Notes: generated by a model from the sequence alone, not told the origin. Shown: positions 1-6,856, counted from the stretch's first letter. The stretch: DNA of 11,487 bases from Clostridiales bacterium (GCA_027318915.1 DAHVOH010000090.1:1-11487), one strand, 5' to 3'. A program made the numbers and translations.

Positions 1-700
1 GCCGCATCTGGCGGGCCTTTGGGCTGCAACCGCACCGGACGGAGTCCTTCAAGCTGTCCACGGACCCGTTGTTCGTGGACAAAGTCCGTGACGTGGTCGG
101 GCTCTATCTGGATCCCCCCGAGCGCGCGGTGGTCCTCGGCGTGGATGAGAAGACGCAGATCCCGGCCCTGAACCGGGTGCCGCCGATCTTCCCACTACTC
201 CCCGGCCCCCCGGAACGGCGGAGCTACGACTATGCCCGACACGGGACGACGAGCCTGTTTGCCGCCCTCCACGACGACACGGGGGAAGTGGTGGGGAGCC
301 TCCGTCGGCACCACCGCACCCAGGAGTTCAAGCAGTTTCTGGAGCAGCTGGACGCCACCGTGCCCCCGGACCGGGCCGTCCACTTGGTGCTGGACCACGA
401 CGCCACGCACAAGAGCCCCCCGATCCAGCGGTGGCTCGTGCGGCACCCGCGGTTCCCCCTGCACTTCATCCCCACCGGCTCGTCCTGGCTGAACCTGGTG
501 GAGCGGTGGTTCGCCGAACTGACCACGAAGAAGCTCCAACGCTCGGCCCACCGGTCGGTCCCGGACCTCGAGGCGGACATTCGAGCCTGGTTGGCCACGT
601 GGAACGCGAATCCCCGGCCCTATGTGTGGGTCAAGACGGCCGACCACATCCTCGCGTCCCTCAAATCATACTGTCAGCGAATTACTGACTCAGGACACTA
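1..700 (+). mobile_element. IS630-family insertion sequence, right-hand part
   Basis: The transposase reading frame is open from the window edge and stops at 699-701. The sequence just before it, read on the minus strand from 700, begins TAGTGTCCTGAGTCAGTAAT, which looks like an IS630-type terminal inverted repeat next to a TA target dinucleotide. IS630 elements insert at TA and duplicate it, so the right boundary is placed at about 700. The left end lies outside the window, so the inverted-repeat pair cannot be compared here. The element sits only about 30 bases upstream of the next gene's start codon and therefore replaces whatever promoter that gene once had. Confidence 0.7.
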
Positions 701-701
701 G
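1..701 (+). CDS. IS630-family DDE transposase, 5' end outside window
   Basis: This is the C-terminal two-thirds (about 233 codons visible, of roughly 340-360 usual for the family) of an IS630/Tc1-like transposase that cuts and pastes its own element. The frame is open from position 3 with no start in view; a TTG at 69 is internal. The DDE superfamily catalytic residues are visible in order: Asp in VLGVDEKTQ (about 130-150), Asp in LVLDHDATHKSP (about 385-420) and Glu in the family signature SSWLNLVERWF (about 480-515). No frameshift is seen, so the visible part may be functional. The TAG stop falls on the element boundary. Identity as IS630 family is confident; activity is not known. Confidence 0.9.
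   Translation, partial: RIWRAFGLQPHRTESFKLSTDPLFVDKVRDVVGLYLDPPERAVVLGVDEKTQIPALNRVPPIFPLLPGPPERRSYDYARHGTTSLFAALHDDTGEVVGSLRRHHRTQEFKQFLEQLDATVPPDRAVHLVLDHDATHKSPPIQRWLVRHPRFPLHFIPTGSSWLNLVERWFAELTTKKLQRSAHRSVPDLEADIRAWLATWNANPRPYVWVKTADHILASLKSYCQRITDSGH
672..700 (-). repeat. putative IS630 right terminal inverted repeat
   Basis: The last bases of the transposase frame read outward-in on the minus strand as TAGTGTCCTGAGTCAGTAAT, resembling IS630-family ends next to a TA target. The transposase stop codon TAG (699-701) uses this TA. The partner repeat is off-window, so this is a pattern judgement only. Confidence 0.4.
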
Positions 702-712
702 GGTCAAAACCC

Positions 713-720
713 GGAGGTGA
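713..720 (+). promoter_or_regulatory. ribosome binding site of GNAT gene
   Basis: GGAGGTGA lies 10 bases before ATG 731 and is a near-perfect anti-16S match. It supports the start although the gene itself is frameshifted. Confidence 0.6.
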
Positions 721-730
721 TGGCGCCCCC

Positions 731-1247
731 ATGTCCCACATCACCAGCCGGTTCAGAGACTGGGAGATTTCCACGAACCCGGACCGCCGTGACCTGTCCG
801 TGATCGGGGCGTTTCTCCGTGATCAACCCGCATGGGCCGGCGGCCTCCCCTTCGAGGTCGTGCGGCGAACCATTGAGCATTCCTTAAACTTGGTGTCTAA
901 CCGAAGCGGGAGGGCAAGTGGGGGTCGCCCGCGTGGTCACGGACTACGGCCCAGTCGCCTATCTCTGCGTCGTATTAGGTCGTCCGAATTACCGTGGTCA
1001 AAGCCTCGTGGCTGCATTGCTGGACGCTGTCACGCGTCATCCCGCCTTGCAGCACCGGGCACGCTACGTCTTAGACATCCCCGACACGCACAGGTTCTAC
1101 ACCGGCTTTGGGTTTCGGCCGTCGCCCAATCCCCAGATCCACATGGATATCAACGAGCCCACGACCCGCCGGTGGCCCATGAACGTGCGTACGTATCGGC
1201 GGTCATGGTATCTCCGGCCACCCGACCCCCGGACTGCCAATGCCTGA
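731..1247 (+). pseudogene. GNAT-family N-acetyltransferase, interrupted by one frameshift
   Basis: The product would be a small GNAT (acetyl-CoA-dependent N-acetyltransferase) of about 170 residues. Translation starts at ATG 731 behind GGAGGTGA (713-720). Residues in this frame (DWEISTNPDRRDLSVI, then LPFEVVRRTIEHSLNL) match the usual N-terminal part, which ends at about 892. The rest (GGQVGVARVVTDYG, AYLCVVLGRPNYRGQSL, then DTHRFYTGFGF) is in another frame and ends at TGA 1245-1247. It contains the acetyl-CoA-binding RG.. loop region and the C-terminal FYTGFGF strand. Removing one G near 893 restores a continuous alignment of normal length, so the lesion is a single +1 shift: either a young pseudogene or a sequencing error. 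The end overlaps the next gene by 8 bases, suggesting translational coupling. Its substrate cannot be told. The IS630 end lies directly upstream. Confidence 0.75.
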
Positions 1248-1893
1248 GTGGCCCCGCACGAAGTCCATCGTGATGGCAGCGGACGACGCGGCCATCCTAA
1301 AGACTTTCGCGGCCGCCGCGCGTCAACGGGGGCTCGTGACTGGGTTGCCTGCGCCGGCCGTGTGCTTTGCTCTGGTCCGCGACATGCCGTATCGCCGTCC
1401 GAGTCGACCCGACTTGCCCACCATGGTTGCGGAGTGGTGTGGTACATGCTCCAGCAAGCACCGCCTCCTGCAGGCGCTGTTGGCGGCTCATGGCCTATCC
1501 AGCCGCCTCATGGTCGCCACCTATCACTACCGCTGGACCCTAAACGTACCCGCCCCACCCCCGATTGCCGCGATTCTGCAAACCGGCCCGGTGCCCGATG
1601 TCCACAACTTCCTCCAGGTGGCCTCGACGACCGGCTGGCAGACCCTGGACGCCACCTGGCCCCGGGCCGGCGCCAAACTGGGGTTTCCCGTGAATGAGCG
1701 GTGGATGCGGGGCACGCCCCAGCATGTGGCGTGCCTTCCCCCTTTTACGGCGTGGCCGGTGCCCCCTGACGTCGACGTCGCCGCGTATAAGAACGGGGTC
1801 GTGGACCAATGGTGCGGCGTCGATCGCCCCCGGCGAGAACGCCTCATCCTCGCGCTCAGTGCGTTTATCAGCGATGCCGGATTAAGCCCCTGA
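1240..1893 (+). CDS. transglutaminase-like superfamily protein
   Basis: This 217-residue protein carries a papain-fold/transglutaminase-like catalytic pattern: Cys70 in AEWCGTCSSKHRLLQALL, with the usual helix after it, His122 in VPDVHNFLQV, and Asp137 in WQTLDATWP. This Cys-His-Asp order is that of bacterial transglutaminase-like hydrolases, which act on amide or peptide bonds. The true substrate is unknown. No signal peptide or membrane segment is seen, so it is probably cytoplasmic. ATG 1240 overlaps the end of the GNAT gene by 8 bases; an alternative ATG lies at 1273, and the catalytic region is intact with either. It forms a two-gene unit with the GNAT and may modify the same substrate class. 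The start is uncertain because neither ATG has a strong Shine-Dalgarno site. Confidence 0.75.
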   Translation: MPEWPRTKSIVMAADDAAILKTFAAAARQRGLVTGLPAPAVCFALVRDMPYRRPSRPDLPTMVAEWCGTCSSKHRLLQALLAAHGLSSRLMVATYHYRWTLNVPAPPPIAAILQTGPVPDVHNFLQVASTTGWQTLDATWPRAGAKLGFPVNERWMRGTPQHVACLPPFTAWPVPPDVDVAAYKNGVVDQWCGVDRPRRERLILALSAFISDAGLSP

Positions 1894-2210
1894 GCGTCGG
1901 CGGATTTCAGAGGGTGCGCACGGATTCGGTGCGGAATGCTCGGTTCACCCCGAACACCGCATCGGAGCATCCGCCAGCACCGGCGTTATCAAGGGCCCGG
2001 CGTCGACCACGCCAGCGTCGTCGGTAGGCGGACGGGGCACGGGGCAACCGCGGGTGGGGGTCCGTGGGAACGAGGGCTGTCCGAGGCTCACTCTGTCCCG
2101 CACGAGGACGGTCCACCGCCCCGGACTCCACAAGGCCCCGGCTGTCTGACGCACTCGGTACGGTGTATCGTCCGAAGACGAGCGACCCGGTGGAGCCGCC
2201 CGTCCTCGCT
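1894..2210. other. intergenic gap between convergent genes
   Basis: This is roughly 320 bases between the stop of the + strand transglutaminase-like gene and the stop of the - strand S66 peptidase gene. Open frames here have biased, unrecognisable translations and no ribosome sites. The only structure seen is a pair of neighbouring inverted repeats at about 1915-1974, as expected of a transcription-end region. Confidence 0.5.
1931..1974. terminator. long imperfect hairpin in convergent gap
   Basis: GCGGAATGCTC (1931-1941) pairs with GAGCATCCGC (1965-1974) with one bulged A. Inside it GTTC (1943-1946) pairs with GAAC (1952-1955). A further short hairpin CGCAC/GTGCG lies just upstream (about 1916-1933). 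There is no T-run on either strand, so it would be a Rho-type or structural terminator at best. The location between two convergent stop codons supports the role. Confidence 0.3.
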
Positions 2211-3257
2211 CTAGTCGCGGACGGTGATGCGCCGGGCCGAGGCATCGACGCGCACGTCTCCACCGTGCGGGATGACCTCTTGCGGATCGGTGTGACCGAT
2301 GTCGAGATTAAAGACGATTACTGCGGCCGGATTGTACTCCGCGACCGCGCGCACGATCGCGTCCCGCTGGGCGTGGGCGTATTCGCGCTTCGTTTGCGCA
2401 TCGCGGCGACTCTCCGTGCTGGAGGCCTTCGGCCGTCCCACCAGCACCGCGGCGAAGCGTTCCAGGAGCCCCCGTTCGCCCATGCCCATCAGCACGTCGT
2501 ACACGTAGGCGGCGCTGGGCATCTCCTCGGAGGTTTCGAGGAACAGCACGGCCCCGTCGTACCGGCCAAGCGGCGACAGGTACCGACTCGCCCGCAGCTG
2601 ATAGTCGATAATCTCGAGGCATCCGCCCCAGGCCGGCCCTTCCACGACGGTGTTGGGGCCGTGCCACTCCCAAGGCTCGGCCGGCGAGAGGGTGGGCTCT
2701 TCGACCAGCGTCAAAGGGTCGCTCCAGTCACACTGCGCTTCGTCCGTATAGTGCGTGCACTCGACCAGATCCCGCCACCCCGAGCCGAAGAGAGCGTGGC
2801 GGAGTGACGCGGCCGTCACCGGGTGCATCGCGCCCGGGCGCCCCCACTGCACCATGACGGCCCCGCCATGAAAGCCCACCAGCCCCGCCTGCCACAGAAG
2901 ATGGAGCAGATTGGTGTTGTCGCTGTACCCGAAGAACGGCTTCGGGTGCTTGGCCAGGACCGCCGGATCCAGGTGACGCAGCACCTTCAACTCGTCGGAT
3001 CCCCCAATGGCGGCCACCACCGCCCGGATATCGGGATCCAAAAACGCGGCCATGATGTCATGAGCCCGCGCTTTCGGTGAGGCGTCCCGCATGCGTGTAG
3101 TCGGGAACTCGACCGGTTCGAGGCCGAACTCCTCCCGAAGGCGCCGGAGCCCGAGCTCGTAGGGGGCCGGGAAGTACGCGGGACCGCCAAAGGAGGGTGC
3201 CAGGACAGCCACTTTGTCCCCCGGTGTAGGTTTGGGCGGGTATCGTAAGTGGTCCAT
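2211..3257 (-). CDS. S66-family peptidase (LD-carboxypeptidase / MccF-like)
   Basis: This 348-residue protein has all S66 serine-peptidase landmarks: N-terminal PGDKVAVLAPS, nucleophile Ser112 in FFGYSDNTNLL, Glu241 in AVLFLETSEE, and His322 in DIGHTDPQ, giving the Ser-Glu-His triad. The family includes cytoplasmic LD-carboxypeptidase A, which trims the D-Ala from murein tetrapeptides during recycling, and MccF, which inactivates microcin C-type aminoacyl nucleotides. The LETSEE and GHTDP wording and the length lean towards the MccF side, but the substrate is not proven. No signal peptide is present. The frame opens further upstream (to 3428), but ATG 3257 is preferred because the conserved region starts there and GGAGGA lies 4 bases upstream. 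It converges on the transglutaminase-like gene. It appears complete and undamaged, unlike its neighbours on both sides. Confidence 0.88.
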   Translation of the reverse strand: MDHLRYPPKPTPGDKVAVLAPSFGGPAYFPAPYELGLRRLREEFGLEPVEFPTTRMRDASPKARAHDIMAAFLDPDIRAVVAAIGGSDELKVLRHLDPAVLAKHPKPFFGYSDNTNLLHLLWQAGLVGFHGGAVMVQWGRPGAMHPVTAASLRHALFGSGWRDLVECTHYTDEAQCDWSDPLTLVEEPTLSPAEPWEWHGPNTVVEGPAWGGCLEIIDYQLRASRYLSPLGRYDGAVLFLETSEEMPSAAYVYDVLMGMGERGLLERFAAVLVGRPKASSTESRRDAQTKREYAHAQRDAIVRAVAEYNPAAVIVFNLDIGHTDPQEVIPHGGDVRVDASARRITVRD

Positions 3258-3261
3258 CAAG

Positions 3262-3267
3262 TCCTCC
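3262..3267 (-). promoter_or_regulatory. ribosome binding site deciding the S66 peptidase start
   Basis: GGAGGA on the minus strand, 4 bases before ATG 3257, selects this start over earlier in-frame starts that would add about 57 non-conserved residues. Confidence 0.6.
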
Positions 3268-3379
3268 AAACCGTCGGGCCGCCTCTCGACCCCCGGGCGC
3301 GCCCTGAGCATGATGTGCCGGCGGTGGTGAAGTAACCGAATCCGACGCCCCCAGATTACGCTAAAGTCGCTCCCTCTGC

Positions 3380-3995
3380 CACCGGCGACTGGACGTACGC
3401 GAGAACGACGTCTGGGGAGCCGAGTCAAACATTCACTGGGACACGCCGTTTTGGGAGGACAATGTCGGGACCGCCCTCGAGGTCTTGGCGGCCCCCCACA
3501 CCCAGATGATCACGAGCCGTTACGGCGTCCCGCTCTTGGGGGCCCATCGGCACGGGCTCATCGTGGAAACCACCGACGGCCAACCGCATCAAGTGCGTGG
3601 TCCTCTCTCGTACAGCTTGGCGAAAATCGGAGCCATCCACATGGCCGAGGTCACGGCGGGACAGATGGAATGGCAGAAAGTGCCCGACATCATGGCCGTG
3701 GCGGTCACGCCAGGATTTCTCCGTGCAGAAGAAATGCTCGAGAAGGTCGGGCTGGCCGAAGCCAACGGGAAGGGGGTGCCAAAGTCGACGCCAACTTCAT
3801 CGCACGGAATCCCCGTTCTAGGTGGGTCGACCGGTGGCGCGCCTCGCGGCCGACCCCGCCGTGCACCGGGTTCATGGCCCGGCGTTGTCCTCATGGGACC
3901 TCATGCCCGTCTATGGCTTCGCGGACGTTGACGGAACCGAACCGGACTGGGGTGAGCACTACCGAAAGACTCCCGGTCCTGGTGCCACGCCGTGA
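3380..3995 (+). pseudogene. short-chain dehydrogenase/reductase (SDR) remnant
   Basis: Three successive frames together give the C-terminal two-thirds of an SDR oxidoreductase. Frame one (about 3380-3782) reads RLDVRENDVWGAES, then TPFWEDNVGTALEVL, LIVETTDG, and YSLAKIGAIHMAEV (the YxxxK catalytic pair), then VAVTPGFLRAEEML. A second frame (about 3784-3815) reads VDANFIARNPR. The third (3822-3995) reads VGRPVARLAADPAVHR, then LSSWDLMPVYGFADVDG and DWGEHYRK, to a TGA at 3993. The N-terminal Rossmann half with its glycine-rich NAD(P)-binding motif is missing; an in-frame stop lies at 3362. So the gene is 5'-truncated plus at least two frameshifts. It has no plausible start or ribosome site and is divergent to the S66 gene. 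It is not expected to make a working enzyme. Confidence 0.8.
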
Positions 3996-4244
3996 GAGCC
4001 GCAACGGTCCCGCCCTCCGACGTAGCCTGTCCCTCGCTGGGTCCAGCCAGCCCGTCAAGGTTCTGCCCCCAACACCTGACGAGCTCGCTCTGCGATGAGT
4101 GCCAGTGACCCTCGTGGATCGATCACCCGCACTCCGGCGCCTAAACCCGGCTAAGTGGCGACAGGAGCCTCCCAGGGCTGCTAAATGCCAGGCAAACGAC
4201 GACGTCGCCATCTGCTCCGTCACGAGTGTTTGGGGCACCGTCAG

Positions 4245-4510
4245 TCAGGGCGTGATGTCGGCAAAGGGGGCAGAGGTGGCTGGGCGGACCGCCACGCAAA
4301 CGTCAACGCGGGGCAGTCTGCTTTCGAACGCCGTGATCCATTCGGGCCAGAGGGTCCACCGGGCAAACGCTTGAAAACGGACACAGCGCTGGGCCCGGAC
4401 TCGGATCCGTGGGGAGGTCCGATAGAGGGGCCAGAGATCGTCCCGGGTGCCGACCAGGTATCAGCCGCGGCCTTGATCCCGGGAGCATACGGGGCCATGC
4501 CCCGACACAT
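4245..4510 (-). pseudogene. possible small unrecognised gene with one frameshift
   Basis: On the minus strand ATG 4510 follows an AGGAGAATTG ribosome-site-like sequence and starts MCRGMAPYAPGIKAA. Near 4463 a change of frame leads into a coding-looking stretch (YLVGTRDDLWPLYRTSP, later RWTLWPEWITAFESRLP) ending at a TGA at 4245-4247. The second stretch is rich in Trp, Arg and hydrophobic residues and has a natural codon look, but I do not recognise the family. The combined product would be about 88 residues. It could equally be chance, since no uninterrupted frame exists. Confidence 0.25.
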
Positions 4511-5032
4511 CAATTCTCCTCGCCGGTTTTGATCGGTGGTATCCACCCACCGGTCTTCCCACACCGACCTCTGGGGCTCAGGGTTAAGGGGAAGAGGGAC
4601 GGTGTGATCGATCGAGGGGCCGTTCGTCCACGTAGAAGCGGCGCACGGCTGCCTGCGAGCGTTCGCGTTGTTCAGGCCGCGAAGTAGCGCGGATCGTGTC
4701 TCAGACCGGATCGGCCACGCTGTTCCGGCTCCGATCCTGAAGCGCCGCGGTGTGTCCCATCACTGTGAGGGGCTGGACTTCAGACTCGTGCGGGCCGGAC
4801 GGGTCCGTCTTGAATTCGTCCGCCAGGCGGACGTCGCCCACGGCCCGCGTTTGGTGTAGGCCGGCACCCGCTTCACCGAGATCGCCTCCACATTCGCGTG
4901 CGACCGCCCGCGACCGTGGTGGGCATCTTGCCGAACCGTGCGGCGAGCCTGCGCCCCTCGGGCGCGGTGCTGATGGAACAAAGCGATGAGCGGGCGGCGG
5001 CGCCGCGGCGCTACTTTAGGGTGGCCTCGATG
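4511..5032. other. gene-poor stretch upstream of the R-M operon
   Basis: About 520 bases without a supported gene. The frame of the downstream methyltransferase stays open upstream to 4898, but its translation there (Pro/Arg/Ala rich, no family resemblance) is not coding-like. A short minus-strand run at about 4570-4680 (QAAVRRFYVDERPLDRS) looks faintly coding but is too short to support. It may be the debris of older genes, as with the SDR remnant to the left. Confidence 0.4.
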
Positions 5033-5055
5033 GGGGGCACTACCTGGGTGCCCCC
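5033..5055 (+). terminator. GC-rich perfect hairpin, terminator-like
   Basis: GGGGGCAC (5033-5040) pairs perfectly with GTGCCCCC (5048-5055) around a 7-base loop and is followed by TTGCTT on the + strand. The stem is strong; the T-tract is short. It would stop + strand transcription entering the R-M operon, insulating its own promoters just downstream. Confidence 0.4.
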
Positions 5056-5059
5056 TTGC

Positions 5060-5088
5060 TTGACCGCCGTTCCGTTCCCGGATACGCT
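5060..5088 (+). promoter_or_regulatory. sigma-70-like promoter, distal, of the methyltransferase operon
   Basis: TTGACC (5060-5065), a 17-base spacer, then TACGCT (5083-5088). The -35 is good and the -10 weak. It lies immediately after the hairpin at 5033-5055. Confidence 0.3.
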
Positions 5089-5108
5089 GGATCGGGTTCT
5101 AATGGTCC

Positions 5109-5136
5109 TTGAGGCGCCCAACTTTTACACCATAAT
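5109..5136 (+). promoter_or_regulatory. sigma-70-like promoter, proximal, of the methyltransferase operon
   Basis: TTGAGG (5109-5114), a 16-base spacer, then CATAAT (5131-5136), a 5/6 match to the -10 consensus in an otherwise GC-rich region. Transcription would start near 5143, giving a leader of about 85 bases before ATG 5228. Confidence 0.4.
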
Positions 5137-5213
5137 CCTGGACGTGACCGACGTGTCGCGTTGGCCTCCGACAGGGCGGGCACCCCTCCCGCCATCGGCT
5201 ACACTGAGGCAAC

Positions 5214-5221
5214 AGGGGAGG
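5214..5221 (+). promoter_or_regulatory. ribosome binding site deciding the methyltransferase start
   Basis: AGGGGAGG ends 6 bases before ATG 5228. A second ATG at 5223 is out of frame and too close. The site argues against the longer frame that opens at 4898. Confidence 0.65.
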
Positions 5222-5227
5222 CATGGC

Positions 5228-6181
5228 ATGACGGGGGACCCGCGCCGGGCATCGATCGAGGGACGCGCACGGGGTGTGCTCAAGTGGGCGGGCGGCAAGT
5301 CGCAGCTCCTCGACGTCTTTCAACACTGCTATCCGCCCGGCCTCAAGACGGGCGCCATCCGGCGTTACATCGAACCCTTCGTGGGCAGCGGGGCGGTGCT
5401 CTTCGATATCGCGGCCCGGTTCCCCGAGGTGGAACTGGTGGCCCTGGACCGCAATGCCCGGCTGATTGCGGCCTATGAAGTCATCCGCGACGACGCGGCG
5501 GCGCTGATCGACCAGCTGGCGGTGTGGCAGGCCCGCTACTGGGCGGCCGATGAGGTGACCCGGCGTGAACTCTACTACCAGGTGCGGGACGTGTTCAACA
5601 GCGGGAGCGGGCCGGCGGTGGAGCAGGCGGCGGCCCTCGTGTTTTTGAATCGCACGGGGTACAACGGCTTGTACCGGGTCAATCGCCAAGGCCGATTCAA
5701 CGTCCCCATGGGGCGCTACCGCCGACCGCTCATCTGCGACGTGGAGAACCTGCGGCGCGTCCAGCAGATCTTCCAGCGCGTCCAGCTTCGGGTGGGGGAC
5801 TATCGTGACGTACTGGAGCAGGTCAATGCGCACACGTTCGTGTACTGCGACCCCCCCTACCGACCCCTGTCGGCCACGGCGTCGTTCACAGCCTACGCGG
5901 TCGACGCCTTCGGCGACGCCCAGCAGCGAGAGCTCGCGGCGTTTCTCCGGACGTGCCGGGACCGGGGCGCGTCGGTGATGCTGAGCAACTCCGACCCCCA
6001 CAACAGCGACCCGACCGACGATTTCTTTGACGCGCTCTACCACGACTGGGTCATCACGCGGGTGCCGGCCCGCCGGGCCATCAATTCCCACAAGGACCGG
6101 CGCGGCCCCGTCCAAGAACTCGTCATCACCAATTACCCGGTCGTCGTTCCCGGCGGTGCCCCGGCGGCGAGCCGTGCCTAA
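5228..6181 (+). CDS. Dam-type DNA adenine-N6 methyltransferase (D12 class)
   Basis: This 317-residue enzyme would transfer a methyl group from S-adenosylmethionine to adenine N6 in a specific DNA site. Motifs appear in the alpha-class order: motif X LKWAGGKSQLL (about 18-28), motif I YIEPFVGSGAVLFDI (47-61, AdoMet binding), the Dam-typical block LNRTGYNGLYRVNRQG and FNVPMGRYRRP (about 140-167, in the target-recognition region), catalytic motif IV YCDPPY (206-211) and VMLSNSDPH (250-258). The length is slightly above E. coli Dam (278). Sequence specificity cannot be read directly; GATC is the common target of the family but not proven here. Its stop overlaps the start of the adjacent nuclease gene by 8 bases, the layout of a type II restriction-modification pair. 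It could otherwise be an orphan methyltransferase. No damage is visible. Confidence 0.92.
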   Translation: MTGDPRRASIEGRARGVLKWAGGKSQLLDVFQHCYPPGLKTGAIRRYIEPFVGSGAVLFDIAARFPEVELVALDRNARLIAAYEVIRDDAAALIDQLAVWQARYWAADEVTRRELYYQVRDVFNSGSGPAVEQAAALVFLNRTGYNGLYRVNRQGRFNVPMGRYRRPLICDVENLRRVQQIFQRVQLRVGDYRDVLEQVNAHTFVYCDPPYRPLSATASFTAYAVDAFGDAQQRELAAFLRTCRDRGASVMLSNSDPHNSDPTDDFFDALYHDWVITRVPARRAINSHKDRRGPVQELVITNYPVVVPGGAPAASRA

Positions 6182-6632
6182 CCGCGGGCATGAATTCCGG
6201 GACCTCCTCATCCAGGACATCGCATCCTGGAACACACCAGGCTTGGCCGTCTATAAAGAAGCCTGGGTGGGCACGCGGTTTCTCGGCGTCCGTCGCTACG
6301 TCGACATCGTGGTGACGCACGGCACCCGGGCGATCGGCATCGAAGCCAAGGTGCAATTCGGATCCGGCACCGCGGACGAAAAGCTCTTCTACACCTTGGA
6401 GGATTGCCGGCACGCGCCCATTCCCATGGTGATTGCGTTCACGGGTACCCACATTGGGCCCGACATCCAGTCGCAACTCATCCTCAGCGGGTACGGCATT
6501 GCGGTGGAAACCGCGGTGGACGCGGCGGATCACCTGGTCATCCAGGACGCCGCCGTGCTGCGCCAGCGCATCCGGATCGTGCTCGGTCTCGACTGGCTGG
6601 CGGACCAGGCACCGCGGCGCATCTGGCCTTGA
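6174..6632 (+). CDS. small PD-(D/E)XK nuclease, probable type II restriction endonuclease
   Basis: This 152-residue protein is read from GTG 6174, inside the last codons of the methyltransferase (8-base overlap). It has a clear PD-(D/E)XK core: Asp44 in RRYVDIVV, then Glu57 and Lys59 in IGIEAKVQ, followed by Gln61 and GTADEKLFYTLEDC (65-78), a type of sequence seen after the active site in several type II restriction enzymes. The early helix GHEFRDLLIQDIASW fits the fold's first helix. PvuII-class enzymes show that about 150 residues is enough for a homodimeric restriction enzyme. Pairing with the upstream methyltransferase suggests cleavage of the same site when unmethylated; this is inference. 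The frame remains open further upstream (to 6027) inside the methyltransferase, but conservation begins at the GTG. The ribosome site is weak (GGCGGCGAG), consistent with translational coupling and low endonuclease levels. A Holliday-resolvase or other nuclease role is the alternative. Confidence 0.75.
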   Translation: MPNRGHEFRDLLIQDIASWNTPGLAVYKEAWVGTRFLGVRRYVDIVVTHGTRAIGIEAKVQFGSGTADEKLFYTLEDCRHAPIPMVIAFTGTHIGPDIQSQLILSGYGIAVETAVDAADHLVIQDAAVLRQRIRIVLGLDWLADQAPRRIWP

Positions 6633-6838
6633 CGCGCAAGCGAGCCCCGCAGGCCATGGAGCCGGCTGTCCGCACATAAAATTTGATAGCTGACTCGTTT
6701 TCGCACATGGATTGGCACTGCCGTTTGATCGCTTCCTAAGGGTTTACCCTCGGGCTTTTGATGCAGTGGTGTGGGCGCTGGACGATGCGGCCGATGTGGC
6801 GGTGGTCTATGACCACTTCAGGGGCGACGGCTAGCTTT
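6633..6838 (+). other. short gap with a possible gene remnant
   Basis: After the nuclease stop, a + strand frame from about 6690 to a TAG at 6832-6834 reads in a coding-like way (PFDRFLRVYPRAFDAVV, then WALDDAADVAVVYDHFRG) but has no start codon with a ribosome site. It ends beside the IS256 left end, so it may be the rest of a gene cut by the insertion. An alternative reading is a weak terminator: AGGG (6739-6742), loop TTTA, CCCT (6747-6750), followed by CGGGCTTTT. The two readings compete and neither is firm. Confidence 0.3.
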
Positions 6839-6856
6839 ATCAAGAGCGGCCTTAAA

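Noticed and set aside
1941..1958. GGTTC...GAAC stem reminiscent of a tRNA T-arm
   Set aside because: No acceptor stem, anticodon arm or CCA can be built around it.
2064..2807. 247-codon + strand open frame
   Set aside because: It lies opposite the well-supported S66 peptidase and has no recognisable protein features.
4898..5227. Upstream extension of the methyltransferase frame
   Set aside because: The added 110 residues are non-conserved, two promoter-like sites lie inside, and AGGGGAGG marks ATG 5228.
5099..6235. 378-codon minus-strand open frame
   Set aside because: It is antisense to the methyltransferase, and its motif-free translation is that of a shadow frame.
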